Of a DNA stretch of 64,000 nucleotides, positions 9,144 to 17,344 are shown piece after piece; position 1 is the first letter of the stretch, and every line of letters begins with the position of its first letter. The stretch comes from Helicobacter acinonychis (GTDB taxonomy: Bacteria; Campylobacterota; Campylobacteria; Campylobacterales; Helicobacteraceae). The notes beneath the pieces are model-generated. The model was given only the letters and a program-made list of their open reading frames with translations. It was not told where the DNA came from and did not search any database. The stretch covers positions 806,001-870,000 of the forward strand of contig NZ_UGIA01000001.1 of assembly GCF_900461455.1 (NCBI RefSeq), written 5' to 3'. The translations under genes were made by a program, and so were the position numbers.

Positions 9144-11345
9144 ATGGCAAACGAACGCTCCAAATTGGCTTTTAAAAAGACTTTCCCTGTCTTTAAACGC
9201 TTCTTACAATCCAAAGACTTAGCCCTTGTGGTCTTTGTGATAGCTATTTTAGCGATCATTATCGTGCCGTTACCACCTTTTATATTGGATTTTTTACTCA
9301 CGATTTCTATTGCGCTGTCGGTGTTGATCATTTTAATTGGGCTTTACATTGACAAACCTACCGATTTTAGTGCCTTCCCTACTTTGCTTCTCATTGTAAC
9401 CCTGTATCGCTTGGCTTTAAATGTCGCTACCACTAGAATGATTTTAACGCAAGGTTATAAAGGGCCTAGTGCGGTGAGCGATATTATCACGGCGTTTGGG
9501 GAATTTAGCGTGAGTGGGAATTATGTGATTGGTGCTATCATTTTTAGTATTTTAGTGCTGGTGAATTTATTGGTGGTTACTAATGGTTCTACTAGGGTTA
9601 CTGAAGTGAGAGCGAGGTTTGCCCTAGACGCTATGCCAGGAAAGCAAATGGCGATTGATGCGGACTTGAATTCAGGGCTTATTGATGATAAAGAAGCCAA
9701 AAAACGACGTGCTGCATTAAGCCAAGAAGCGGATTTTTATGGTGCGATGGATGGAGCGTCTAAATTTGTCAAGGGCGATGCGATCGCTTCTATTATCATC
9801 ACGCTTATTAATATTATTGGAGGGTTTTTAGTGGGCGTGTTTCAAAGGGATATGAGCTTAAGCTTTAGCGCTAGCACTTTCACTATCCTAACCATTGGCG
9901 ATGGGCTTGTGGGGCAAATCCCTGCTTTAATCATTGCGACAGCGACCGGTATTGTGGCCACTCGCACCACGCAAAACGAAGAAGAAGACTTTGCTTCCAA
10001 GCTCATCACACAGCTTATGAATAAAAGCAAAACTTTAGTGATTGTAGGGGCGATATTATTGCTTTTTGCGATTATTCCTGGACTTCCCACCTTTTCTTTA
10101 GCGTTTGTAGGGAGTCTCTTTTTATTTATCGCATGGCTGATTGGCAGAGAGGGAAAAGATGGGTTGCTCACTCAATTAGAGAATTATTTGAGTCAAAAAT
10201 TTGGTCTGGATTTGAGCGAAAAACCCCAAAGTTCTAAAATCAAACCCCACACCCCAACCACAAGGACTAAAACCCAAGAAGAGCTTAAAAGAGAAGAAGA
10301 ACAAGCCATTGATGAAGTGTTAAAAATTGAATTTTTAGAGTTGGCTTTAGGGTATCAACTCATTAGTCTTGCGGACATGAAACAAGGGGGTGATTTATTA
10401 GAAAGGATTAGGGGCATTAGAAAAAAGATAGCGAGCGATTATGGTTTTTTAATGCCTCAAATCAGGATCAGAGATAACTTACAGCTCCCCCCCACGCATT
10501 ATGAAATCAAGCTTAAGGGTCTTGTAATCGGTGAGGGCATGGTGATGCCGGATAAATTTTTAGCCATGAATACCGGTTTTGTGAATAAAGAAATTGAAGG
10601 CATTCCCACTAAAGAGCCGGCTTTTGGAATGGACGCTTTATGGATTGATGCTAGAAATAAAGAAGAAGCTATTATTCAAGGCTATACAATCATTGATCCA
10701 AGCACCGTTATTGCGACGCACACGAGTGAATTAGTGAAAAAATACGCTGAAGATTTTATCACTAAAGATGAAGTGAAGTCCCTTTTAGAGCGCTTGGCTA
10801 AAGACTATCCTACGATTGTAGAAGAGAGCAAAAAAGTCCCCACCGGTGCGATCCGCTCAGTCTTGCAAGCCTTGTTGCATGAAAAAATCCCCATTAAAGA
10901 CATGCTCACTATTTTAGAAACGATTACCGATATTGCCCCTTTGGTTCAAAACGATGTGAATATCTTAACCGAACAAGTGAGAGCAAGGCTTTCTAGGGTG
11001 ATTACTAACGCTTTTAAATCTGAAGATGGGCGTTTGAAATTTTTAACTTTTTCTACCGATAGCGAACAATTTTTGCTTAATAAATTGCGAGAAAATGGCA
11101 CTTCTCAAAGCCTATTACTCAATGTAGGCGAATTGCAAAAACTCATTGAAGTGGTTTCTGAAGAAGCCATGAAAGTCTTGCAAAAAGGGATCGCTCCGGT
11201 GATTTTAATCGTAGAGCCTAATTTAAGAAAAGCCCTCTCCAATCAAATGGAGCAGGCCCGAATTGATGTTATTGTGCTAAGCCATGCAGAATTAGACCCT
11301 AACTCTAATTTTGAAGCTTTAGGCACAATCCATATTAATTTTTAA
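9144..11345 (+). CDS. flhA: FlhA, flagellar type III export gate protein
   Basis: The 733-residue protein has about eight membrane segments in residues 20-330, then a long cytoplasmic domain. The conserved FHIPEP-type region is present ([20 protein letters not shown], then [19 protein letters not shown]). The export linker and C-terminal domain (from about residue 370) recruit substrate-chaperone complexes. FlhA uses the proton motive force to drive export and in H. pylori also feeds into flagellar gene control. ATG 9144 (MANERSK) gives the expected length. The next gene starts 19 bases after its stop with its own ribosome binding site. Confidence 0.97.
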   Translation: MANERSKLAFKKTFPVFKRFLQSKDLALVVFVIAILAIIIVPLPPFILDFLLTISIALSVLIILIGLYIDKPTDFSAFPTLLLIVTLYRLALNVATTRMILTQGYKGPSAVSDIITAFGEFSVSGNYVIGAIIFSILVLVNLLVVTNGSTRVTEVRARFALDAMPGKQMAIDADLNSGLIDDKEAKKRRAALSQEADFYGAMDGASKFVKGDAIASIIITLINIIGGFLVGVFQRDMSLSFSASTFTILTIGDGLVGQIPALIIATATGIVATRTTQNEEEDFASKLITQLMNKSKTLVIVGAILLLFAIIPGLPTFSLAFVGSLFLFIAWLIGREGKDGLLTQLENYLSQKFGLDLSEKPQSSKIKPHTPTTRTKTQEELKREEEQAIDEVLKIEFLELALGYQLISLADMKQGGDLLERIRGIRKKIASDYGFLMPQIRIRDNLQLPPTHYEIKLKGLVIGEGMVMPDKFLAMNTGFVNKEIEGIPTKEPAFGMDALWIDARNKEEAIIQGYTIIDPSTVIATHTSELVKKYAEDFITKDEVKSLLERLAKDYPTIVEESKKVPTGAIRSVLQALLHEKIPIKDMLTILETITDIAPLVQNDVNILTEQVRARLSRVITNAFKSEDGRLKFLTFSTDSEQFLLNKLRENGTSQSLLLNVGELQKLIEVVSEEAMKVLQKGIAPVILIVEPNLRKALSNQMEQARIDVIVLSHAELDPNSNFEALGTIHINF

Positions 11346-11364
11346 CCTATAAACAAGGAAAATA

Positions 11365-12408
11365 ATGCAAGTTTATCACCTTTCACACATTGATTTAGAT
11401 GGTTATGCATGCCAGCTTGTTTCAAAACATTTTTTTAAGAATATCCAATGCTATAACGCCAATTATGGGCGTGAAGTCTCAGCGAGAATTTATGAAATTT
11501 TAAATGCGATCGCTCAATCTAAAGAAAGTAAATTCCTTATTTTGATCAGCGATTTGAATTTGAATTTGAACGAAGCACAGTATTTGCAAGATAAAATCCA
11601 AGAATACCGCTTGCAAAATAAAGACATTCAAATCCAACTCTTGGATCACCACATTGGCGGTAAAGAAGTGGCTGAGAGTTTTCATTGGTATTTTTTAGAC
11701 ATTAACCGCTGTGCGACTAAAATTGTGTATGAATTTTTGAAAAAACATTACACGATTTTAGAGTCTAAAGACACGATATGGCTAGAGCCTTTAGTGGAAA
11801 TGGTCAATTCTGTGGATATTTGGGACACACAAGGTTATGGCTTTGAATTGGGTAAAGTGTGTATGCGCATGATCAGCCAAAGCTCTGAATTGAACCGCTT
11901 CATGTTTGATGAAGAGAATCGTAACTATAAATTAAAGCTTTTAGAAGAAGTTAAAAACTATTTGTTTTTAGAAAATGGTCCTGTGGCCTATGATAATGAT
12001 TTATTGAAGCTTAAAAAAATCGCTCTAGGGGGCGATCCTATTGCAGAAACGATGGATAATATCTCTTCAAATGCACAAACGCATTTGCTCTCTTTAAAAA
12101 AGCACGATTGCAGCGTTTATTACCAGGATAAAAAAGGGTTTTTAAGTTATTCTATGGGGGGTATTAGCGTGTTAGCTAACCTTTTTTTAACGCAAAATCC
12201 GGATTTTGATTTTTATATGGATGTGAATGCTAAAGGGAATGTGAGCTTAAGGGCTAATGGGAATTGTGATGTGTGCGAACTCAGTCAAATGTGTTTTAAT
12301 GGAGGCGGTCATAGGAATGCGAGCGGAGGCAAGATTGATGGCTTTAAAGAAAGTTTTAATTACAGAGATATTAAAGAACAAGTAGAAGAAATTTTCAATA
12401 ACGCTTAA
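11365..12408 (+). CDS. DHH/DHHA1 phosphoesterase
   Basis: The 347-residue protein carries the DHH motif series. These are SHIDLDGYACQLVS (motif I), LILISDLNLN (motif II), LLDHHIGG (the DHH itself) and VEMVNSVDIWD. The C-terminal DHHA1 domain ends with GGGHRNASGGKI. Relatives include RecJ-type exonucleases, nanoRNases and c-di-AMP or pAp phosphatases. The actual substrate cannot be fixed from sequence. It follows flhA closely and may share its transcript. A likely ribosome binding site (AAGGAAA) precedes ATG 11365. Confidence 0.88.
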   Translation: MQVYHLSHIDLDGYACQLVSKHFFKNIQCYNANYGREVSARIYEILNAIAQSKESKFLILISDLNLNLNEAQYLQDKIQEYRLQNKDIQIQLLDHHIGGKEVAESFHWYFLDINRCATKIVYEFLKKHYTILESKDTIWLEPLVEMVNSVDIWDTQGYGFELGKVCMRMISQSSELNRFMFDEENRNYKLKLLEEVKNYLFLENGPVAYDNDLLKLKKIALGGDPIAETMDNISSNAQTHLLSLKKHDCSVYYQDKKGFLSYSMGGISVLANLFLTQNPDFDFYMDVNAKGNVSLRANGNCDVCELSQMCFNGGGHRNASGGKIDGFKESFNYRDIKEQVEEIFNNA

Positions 12409-12470
12409 AGCGCTTGCATTTTCAAATAATCGTATTTTTAATTTTGTTTGTCTTTCAGGCTGATTTAGTC

Positions 12471-12680
12471 TATAATCACGCTAACGCAAACAGTCATTTT
12501 TTAGGTTATCTAGATTGTCTCTTTTGTTGCGGTTATTTGGAGCGTGTTAGGGTTTGGGATAATAGTGGGTGGTTATCCCAAAAAGGAGATAACCAACTAT
12601 GAGATTATTATTCAGCAATCATAGTTTTAGCGGTTTCTACAACGACATTGTACTAAAATTTCAGCTCTAGTGCAAGCTGG
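12471..12680 (+). repeat. Mini-ORF locus copy R1 (type I toxin-like, frameshifted)
   Basis: A TATAAT box at 12471-12476 is followed by a leader and a small ORF at ATG 12599. Removing the single A at 12614 restores MRLLFAIIVLAVSTTTLY and a stop at 12654-12656. That peptide is closely similar to the intact one at 13002. As written the frame reads a non-hydrophobic 23-mer ending at 12670. The Shine-Dalgarno AAGGAG (12583-12588) sits inside a hairpin made by GGTTATC (12571-12577) and GATAACC (12588-12594). The promoter and leader are shared with copy R2 near 14.8 kb. I read this as a disabled copy of a toxin-like mRNA. Confidence 0.6.
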
Positions 12681-12804
12681 AGTTAAAATCTATGGTTGCT
12701 AGCATTTTTAATATCTTACAAAAAATAGTTTTTTATTTTCTCCAATATTCTTTAATTTTTAAAGAATGGGATTTTTAACTTTATTTTATATAATAAAAAA
12801 TTCA

Positions 12805-12880
12805 TAAGGGGATAGGGGGGCATTTTGAAATCATTCTCCCCTACAACCCCCTTAAGATCCCCTAACCCAAGAATACCGCT
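12805..12880 (+). repeat. Dispersed intergenic repeat, copy A
   Basis: The segment starts AAGGGGATAGGGGGGCATTT and continues through a CCCCCTTAAGATCCCC block to CCCAAGAATACCGCTT. The same series of blocks recurs at about 52397-52470 and, more decayed, at about 48014-48075. All three lie in intergenic DNA. Here it is directly upstream of the mini-ORF locus at 13002, and the homology with the 52.4 kb copy continues into the putative promoter and antisense terminator. No coding potential is seen. Confidence 0.65.
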
Positions 12881-12927
12881 TAAGAAAATACCGCTCGCTC
12901 ACGCAAGCTCTTTTATTATTGGATGGT

Positions 12928-13015
12928 AAAAAATGCTAAAAAGCATTCAATTAAATGGTTAGGATGTTGCAGCGGGCGACACTCCGTTAGGAGACACCAT
13001 CATGCGATTATTCGT
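12928..13015 (-). ncRNA. Candidate antisense RNA opposing the 13002 mini-ORF
   Basis: On the minus strand, AATGCT-TTTT-AGCATT followed by TTTT (plus positions 12947 to 12928) makes a short intrinsic-terminator-like hairpin with a U tract. A -10-like TATAAC (about 13013-13018, minus strand) could start an RNA of about 75-85 bases. It would cover the ribosome binding site and first codons of the mini-ORF. This is the geometry of the IsoA antisense RNAs of H. pylori. The start site is inferred; only the terminator-like hairpin and the overlap are seen directly. Confidence 0.45.
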
Positions 13016-13061
13016 TATAGCGATAGTTTTAGTGGTAATCCTAACACTGCCACTTTATTAA
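13002..13061 (+). CDS. 19-residue hydrophobic peptide, toxin-like mini-ORF (copy R3)
   Basis: ATG 13002 encodes MRLFVIAIVLVVILTLPLY, one uninterrupted hydrophobic helix. AGGAG lies at 12989-12993. The core GGAG (12990-12993) pairs with CTCC (12982-12985) across a GTTA loop, so the ribosome binding site is hidden. Bases 13016-13028, inside the ORF, pair perfectly with 13099-13111 downstream (13 bp). A second hairpin forms at 13069-13094. A probable antisense RNA overlaps the start. These are hallmarks of type I toxin mRNAs such as AapA1 of H. pylori, but the peptide differs from the AapA1 sequence I remember. Function is inferred, not shown. Confidence 0.6.
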   Translation: MRLFVIAIVLVVILTLPLY

Positions 13062-13223
13062 CAACAAGCCCTTAAGAGTTCTCATCTCTTAGGGACTTAA
13101 CTATCGCTATAGTCGTATCATCTCTTGTTTAAACAAAAACCTAAAATCCCCCACACAACAAAAGAAAATAGAAAAGAAAGAAACTAGCAGAGAGAAAACC
13201 CTCTGCCAAAAGAAGAAAAAGGA

Positions 13224-14429
13224 TTAGAAGTTAATCATGTAGTTAAAGTCGATAGAGAAATTTCTCTTATAGAAAATATCTACTGATCCATCTACGCCCC
13301 TTTCTTTATAAAATTGGTTGGTGAATAAAGGCGATTTAAAGCCAAGCTCAATATCTCTGTGCTTAGCGAAATTACTCCTAAAGCTAAATTGGACTAGCAT
13401 TTGGAAATAGCTTGTATTCATGCTCACTGAACAACTCTGCTGTGTTATAGCCTTTTTTGCTTTCATAGAAGTTATAGAGTGCATCAAAGCCCACGCCATA
13501 AGTGAAGTTATTCACTTGAGAAGCACCACTCATAATGCCAAGCTAGATCCCCACAAAACTCAAATTAGCGTGGTTATAGCTATAGTATCCATAAGACCTA
13601 AAGCCAAAATTTTTCTTTTTACCAAAGAACCACTTATACCATGCCATGGCATCCATGCCATACATTTGCCCATAATTATTTGTGTTAGTCACAGTGGGTT
13701 TGTGGGTCGCTTTGACTTGAGAGACAGCATTTTGAATGTTTTGATTCACATTTAAAAACGCCGTTTTTGATCTGTCAAATTAGCCACTAGTGCATTTAAA
13801 AGAGCTTTAGCGTCTTGCAATAGTATTTGTGGTGGTAATCGCTACTAGCACGACGGTTTGCACTTTGGGTGCACTAGATTCTGTCATGTTATTCGTGCTA
13901 TTGAGAGCGTTCAAAACCACATTCACTTGATGGATCGCATTATTCAACGCGTCTAAAACCGCACTCGATCCGCTTGTGAGTTGCCCAATCGTCGCACTAG
14001 AAAAATTTAAATAGCCTTTTAAAGTGTTTTGAGCGTTCGCTAACGCATTAAGTGCATCGCTTAAATTTTGAGCGTTGGAAATCGTGTTGCTTAAATCGGA
14101 ATTATTACTCAAAAGATTGTTGATTTTCGCAGTTTGCAAAGAAAATTGCGTTACCCCGCTTAAAGTGGTGCCCATGGTAGTCACACTCACATTATTAAGC
14201 CCTGTAATGGTAGCGGTATCTTTAGTTAGTTGGCTATTTTCAGCTTTTTTTCTGGGGTTGGTGTTATAACCACTGGTGGTTTTGGTTTTCCGCTGTCAGC
14301 TGTTTCACCTGATTTGTTTTTGTCACCTTTGGGTTGTGTTTCACTCGCATTCACGCTCCCTAAAAGCATGCCGCTAACCACTAAAGAAACGAAAGCCAGT
14401 TTTTTGAATTGGATTTTCATGATTTCCAT
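13224..14429 (-). pseudogene. Hop-type outer-membrane protein gene, multiply frameshifted
   Basis: Pieces in different frames line up as one decayed gene. It begins at about 14420 with a signal peptide, MKIQFKKLAFVSLVVSGM, then a Pro/Lys-rich stretch. A T7 run on the plus strand (14245-14251) shifts the frame; eight would join it to ITGLNNVSVTTMG and the passenger region to about 13807. Further breaks occur near 13807, 13755 and 13543 (an in-frame TAG). The C-terminal barrel follows (NNFTYGVGFDALYNFYESKK, then GFRSN-like, then YKRNFSIDFNYMINF). The aromatic C-terminus and the alternating barrel pattern are typical of Helicobacter Hop proteins. It cannot make a full product. Confidence 0.85.
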
Positions 14430-14432
14430 CCC

Positions 14433-14693
14433 TTATCTCTTCATCAAATTTGGATTGACTTTGCTATTCGCTTCAGCGCCGTATTGCATTTGGGGGGCTA
14501 GAGCCACTGCGTTGTTGGACAAGTTGCTAAAAATTGAAGTGTTTAAGGGGGTGTTGTTGTTAGTGCCTAAGGTGCGGATGGTGTTTTGGTTTTCTAAACT
14601 AGAATATTGAAACCCCCCCTAGAAACGCATCGCCCTTTTCTACCATAAGACACACTAATGGCTAACGCCATACCTAAAAAAAACCTTTTTCAT
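14433..14693 (-). pseudogene. 5' remnant of a second outer-membrane protein gene
   Basis: ATG 14693 opens MKKVFF, but a T8 tract throws the frame off. With one base fewer it would read KVFLGMALAISVSYG, a signal peptide. A second slip at a G7 tract (plus strand C at 14613-14619) leads into FQYSSLENQNTIRTLGTNNN. That piece continues to PQMQYGAEANSKVNPNLMKR and a TAA at 14433-14435. The style (signal peptide, then FxGGFQYS and Asn/Gln-rich passenger) is that of the N-terminus of a Hop protein. It abuts the start of the next fragment, so the locus may be a mosaic of two hop genes. Family assignment is tentative. Confidence 0.55.
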
Positions 14694-14796
14694 AAATATT
14701 ACTTTATATATATATAATTTTAAATTGTATTTACAACTAGATTTATGGGTTAAAAAGGAGATTTTTTATTTTATTTATCTTGTAGAGTGGTTTAAA

Positions 14797-14965
14797 ATAT
14801 AACCACACTAACGCAAAAATGATTTTAGGCTGTTTTATTGCTAGTTGGTGTTGCAAACATTGTAGAGCTTTTAAAGTTTAGGATAATAATGGATGGTTAC
14901 TTCAAAAGAGATAGCTGACCACAAAACCACTATTAACGATCGCTATCATGCTAAAATTTAGTTCT
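14797..14965 (+). repeat. Mini-ORF locus copy R2, degenerate
   Basis: This stretch matches copy R1. TATAACCACACTAACGCAAA corresponds to TATAATCACGCTAACGCAAA at 12471. Shared blocks GGATAAT.(G)TGG.TGGTTA and TGCTAAAATTTAGTTCTAGTGC follow. The segment that should hold the mini-ORF start and its hydrophobic codons is replaced or deleted, so no toxin-like peptide remains. It lies between the hop remnant and hsrA. Together with R1/R3 it brackets the decayed outer-membrane gene. Confidence 0.5.
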
Positions 14966-14994
14966 AGTGCGAAAAAGTCCGCAAAAATAGGGCT

Positions 14995-15666
14995 TTATTC
15001 TTCACACGCAGGCTTTGGGTAACAAAAACGATAGCCTCTGCGCCTTATCGTTTCAACCGTGGAAATCCCTAAAGGCTTATCCATTTTTTGGCGGATTTGA
15101 TTGATCGCTACTTCAATCACATTAGGGGTAACCATTTCAGGCTCTTCCCAAATAGCGTCTAAAAGCTGTTCTTTTGAAACGATTTGATCCCTATGCCTCG
15201 CAAGGTGTGTGAGCACTTCAAAAGGCTTGCCCTTAACCTCAATCTCACGCCCCTTGTAAATAATCTTTTCTTCATCAGGGCTGATGGTCAAATCCCCAAT
15301 TTCAATCACATTAGATCCCCAAAACCTCAAACGTGCCTCAATCCTTGCGACTAAAGCCTTAATGCTGCGATAAGGTTTGGCGATATAATCGTCTGCACCC
15401 TGCTCAAACGCATGGACTTCTTCTTGGCTTGTGGGGTTACTAGAAGAAACTAAAACGATAATAGAGGGGTGCTTGTCTTTGACTCTAGAAACCAAATTAA
15501 TAGCGTTTTTATCGCTCACCATCACTAGGTCATAATTCCTAATATCCATAAGATATTCCCCATCCTCTACGCTTTCAGTCACATCAGCCATAAAGCCTTT
15601 GTCGTTCAAGCCCTTCTCAATCTCTTCGCCTAAAACAGAATCTTTTTCAATCAGTAGAACACGCAT
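14995..15666 (-). CDS. hsrA: HsrA, orphan OmpR-type response regulator
   Basis: I chose ATG 15666 (MRVLLIEKDSVLG), 223 residues, over the upstream ATG 15684; the family starts with this motif and GGGAG precedes it. The N-terminal receiver lacks the normal phospho-acceptor: the segment reads YDLVMVSDKN where VLD is expected. It should therefore work without phosphorylation. The C-terminal winged helix runs from GDLTISPDEEKI to RRRGYRFCYP. In H. pylori this essential regulator controls growth-phase and metabolic genes and its own promoter. It is divergent from RepG. Confidence 0.95.
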   Translation of the reverse strand: MRVLLIEKDSVLGEEIEKGLNDKGFMADVTESVEDGEYLMDIRNYDLVMVSDKNAINLVSRVKDKHPSIIVLVSSSNPTSQEEVHAFEQGADDYIAKPYRSIKALVARIEARLRFWGSNVIEIGDLTISPDEEKIIYKGREIEVKGKPFEVLTHLARHRDQIVSKEQLLDAIWEEPEMVTPNVIEVAINQIRQKMDKPLGISTVETIRRRGYRFCYPKPACEE

Positions 15667-15706
15667 GGTTTTGTTGGCTCCCATATTTAAGAGTAATTAA
15701 AGCTTG

Positions 15707-15735
15707 ATTATATCACAAATTTAAGTTAGTTTAAG
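15707..15735 (-). promoter_or_regulatory. hsrA promoter with TTAAG direct repeats
   Basis: The minus strand has a TATAAT -10 box at 15712-15707. Just upstream, two TTAAG repeats spaced by five bases lie on the plus strand at 15721-15725 and 15731-15735, covering the -35 region. Direct repeats of this kind are the binding pattern reported for HsrA autoregulation. The box and the repeats are seen; binding is inferred. Confidence 0.65.
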
Positions 15736-15861
15736 AAAATTTTAATAAAAGCTATCGCTTGACTTGGTGCAAGCTCTTTTATTTACGCTTAAACGCATTT
15801 TTATATAGGCAAATTTTAAAAATACTTGCTAAAAATCACAAATTTTATTGTATAATTACGA

Positions 15862-15948
15862 ATCCAACCATTCCTTTGGTTTGGTTGGCACCGCTTAAGA
15901 TTGAAGAGTCACCTCCCCCTCCTTTCTCTTTGTCTTGGCGGTTGTTTT
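15862..15948 (+). ncRNA. repG: RepG small RNA
   Basis: A TATAAT box at 15851-15856 predicts a start near 15862. The RNA forms a first hairpin, CCAACCA/TGGTTGG (15864-15887). A long terminator hairpin follows, with ACCG (15890-15893) pairing to CGGT and ending in a T tract at 15944-15950. Its big loop holds the C/U-rich stretch CCTCCCCCTCCTTTCTC. H. pylori RepG has exactly these traits and this place between the hsrA and phosphoesterase genes. Its C/U loop pairs with the G-repeat in the tlpB leader, making tlpB expression length-dependent. Length here is about 87 bases. Confidence 0.9.
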
Positions 15949-16025
15949 TTAACCCTTATTTTTAAGTGCTCCATTGCGATTCGATTCACAACTCGCTATT
16001 TTTAAGATATTGAAAAATTTTTTAA

Positions 16026-17138
16026 CTAAACTTGATTTTTAGGTAGAAGCCTAAGGTATGCGATCTCGCTAGGGGCTAAAAACCTTAAAGGAATACCCCA
16101 ATACCCTGCCCCACTGCTCACATAAATTTGAGTGGTGTCGCTGTGCTTGTATAAACCATACAAATAAGTTTGCGCCAACTTAACTAAAAGGCTAAAGGGG
16201 AAAATTTGCCCTGCATGGGTATGCCCTGAAAGCACTAAATCCACAGAGTGGCTTTCTTTAAGACTTCTAATTTGTTTAGGCTGATGGGCTAAAAGGATCG
16301 TAGGCTTACTCTTATTGCACTTTTGTAAGGCTTTATCAATATCAGGGGCAAAATTTTGATGCTTTCTTGCGAAATAATCATACACGCCACACAAATTAAC
16401 CCCCTCTAAATCCACGCACTCATTCCCTAAAATCTTCAAATTGAGAGTTTCAAGAAACGATAAAATCGGCTCTATGCCGTGATAATACTCATGATTTCCT
16501 GGCACATAAAAAGTGCCATGGGTACTTTTAAGGTTGTTTAAAGGCAGTAAAAAAGATTTGACTTTTTCAATGTTTTCATCCACCAAATCCCCACCAATCA
16601 ACACCATATCCACTTCTTTTTGATTGACTTCTTCTACAATGTAGTTGACAAAATCTTTTTGCAACAAACTCCCCACATGCATGTCTGTGAGTAAAATAAT
16701 CTTTAACTCTTTGTCTAATTTGTCTAAATAAATAGGGGTTTCTTTGATTTTAGGGCGAGCCAACCCTTCGTAAAACCCACGCCAAAAATACCCCAACAAC
16801 GCCAGATAAAACCCTAATGTTAAAAAATTTTTTAAACTTTTACGCCTTGAATGCAAGAAATCTATTTTTTCTATAGAATAAGAAAACCCATAAAAACCTA
16901 AAGAAAGGATAAAAATAATAAAAGTGACAAACGAACACGCTGAAGTCAAAAAAAATAGATAGCTAGGCATGGTGTTTCTATAAAAAGTAAAAAGTGTCTC
17001 GCCTATGCTTAAAAGGATGAAAAACCCTAAATAAGCGTGTTGGGAAACTTTTTTTAAGGTTAAAAACGATTCTAACATCCTAAAAGAACTATAATTCAAA
17101 AGACACAAAACCAATAAAAACGCTATGGAAATCAGCAT
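16026..17138 (-). CDS. Membrane-anchored calcineurin-like metallophosphoesterase
   Basis: The 370-residue protein has three or four membrane segments in residues 1-130. The catalytic domain follows with all metal motifs: LLTDMHVGSL, IGGDLVDE, VPGNHEYYHG, LAHQPKQ and LSGHTHAGQIFP. Relatives include YkuE/YaeI-type phosphodiesterases, some of which act on UDP-diacylglucosamine-like lipids. The substrate cannot be deduced. It is transcribed toward RepG and away from acs, with a 206-base region before acs holding the upstream signals of both. Confidence 0.85.
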   Translation of the reverse strand: MLISIAFLLVLCLLNYSSFRMLESFLTLKKVSQHAYLGFFILLSIGETLFTFYRNTMPSYLFFLTSACSFVTFIIFILSLGFYGFSYSIEKIDFLHSRRKSLKNFLTLGFYLALLGYFWRGFYEGLARPKIKETPIYLDKLDKELKIILLTDMHVGSLLQKDFVNYIVEEVNQKEVDMVLIGGDLVDENIEKVKSFLLPLNNLKSTHGTFYVPGNHEYYHGIEPILSFLETLNLKILGNECVDLEGVNLCGVYDYFARKHQNFAPDIDKALQKCNKSKPTILLAHQPKQIRSLKESHSVDLVLSGHTHAGQIFPFSLLVKLAQTYLYGLYKHSDTTQIYVSSGAGYWGIPLRFLAPSEIAYLRLLPKNQV

Positions 17139-17344
17139 GTCACCCTTTTAGTTATAAAGTGTTCTGTTATGTTAGCATATTAACGCTAATGTGCCCTTTA
17201 GGATCAATCCTTGCGATTGTTTCATTTTTTATCAGTCTCAACCCCCACAAAAAGAGAAGTGCCTCCCTCCCTTTAAAAGAGCACTAGTTTGGATACAATA
17301 ATAAAAAGATCCATTCAATGGAGCCCATAAATAAGGAGATGCAA

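Noticed and set aside
9842-10171. 109-residue minus-strand ORF inside flhA
   Set aside because: Shadow of the flhA membrane domain with no independent support.
12414-12602. 62-residue ORF after the DHH gene
   Set aside because: Its ATG lies upstream of the predicted R1 transcript start, it has no ribosome binding site, and the matching frame in R2 has a stop. Kept only as a question in the findings.
15759-15965. 68-residue plus-strand ORF
   Set aside because: It covers the RepG RNA and its promoter; the peptide composition is just a translation of the structured RNA.
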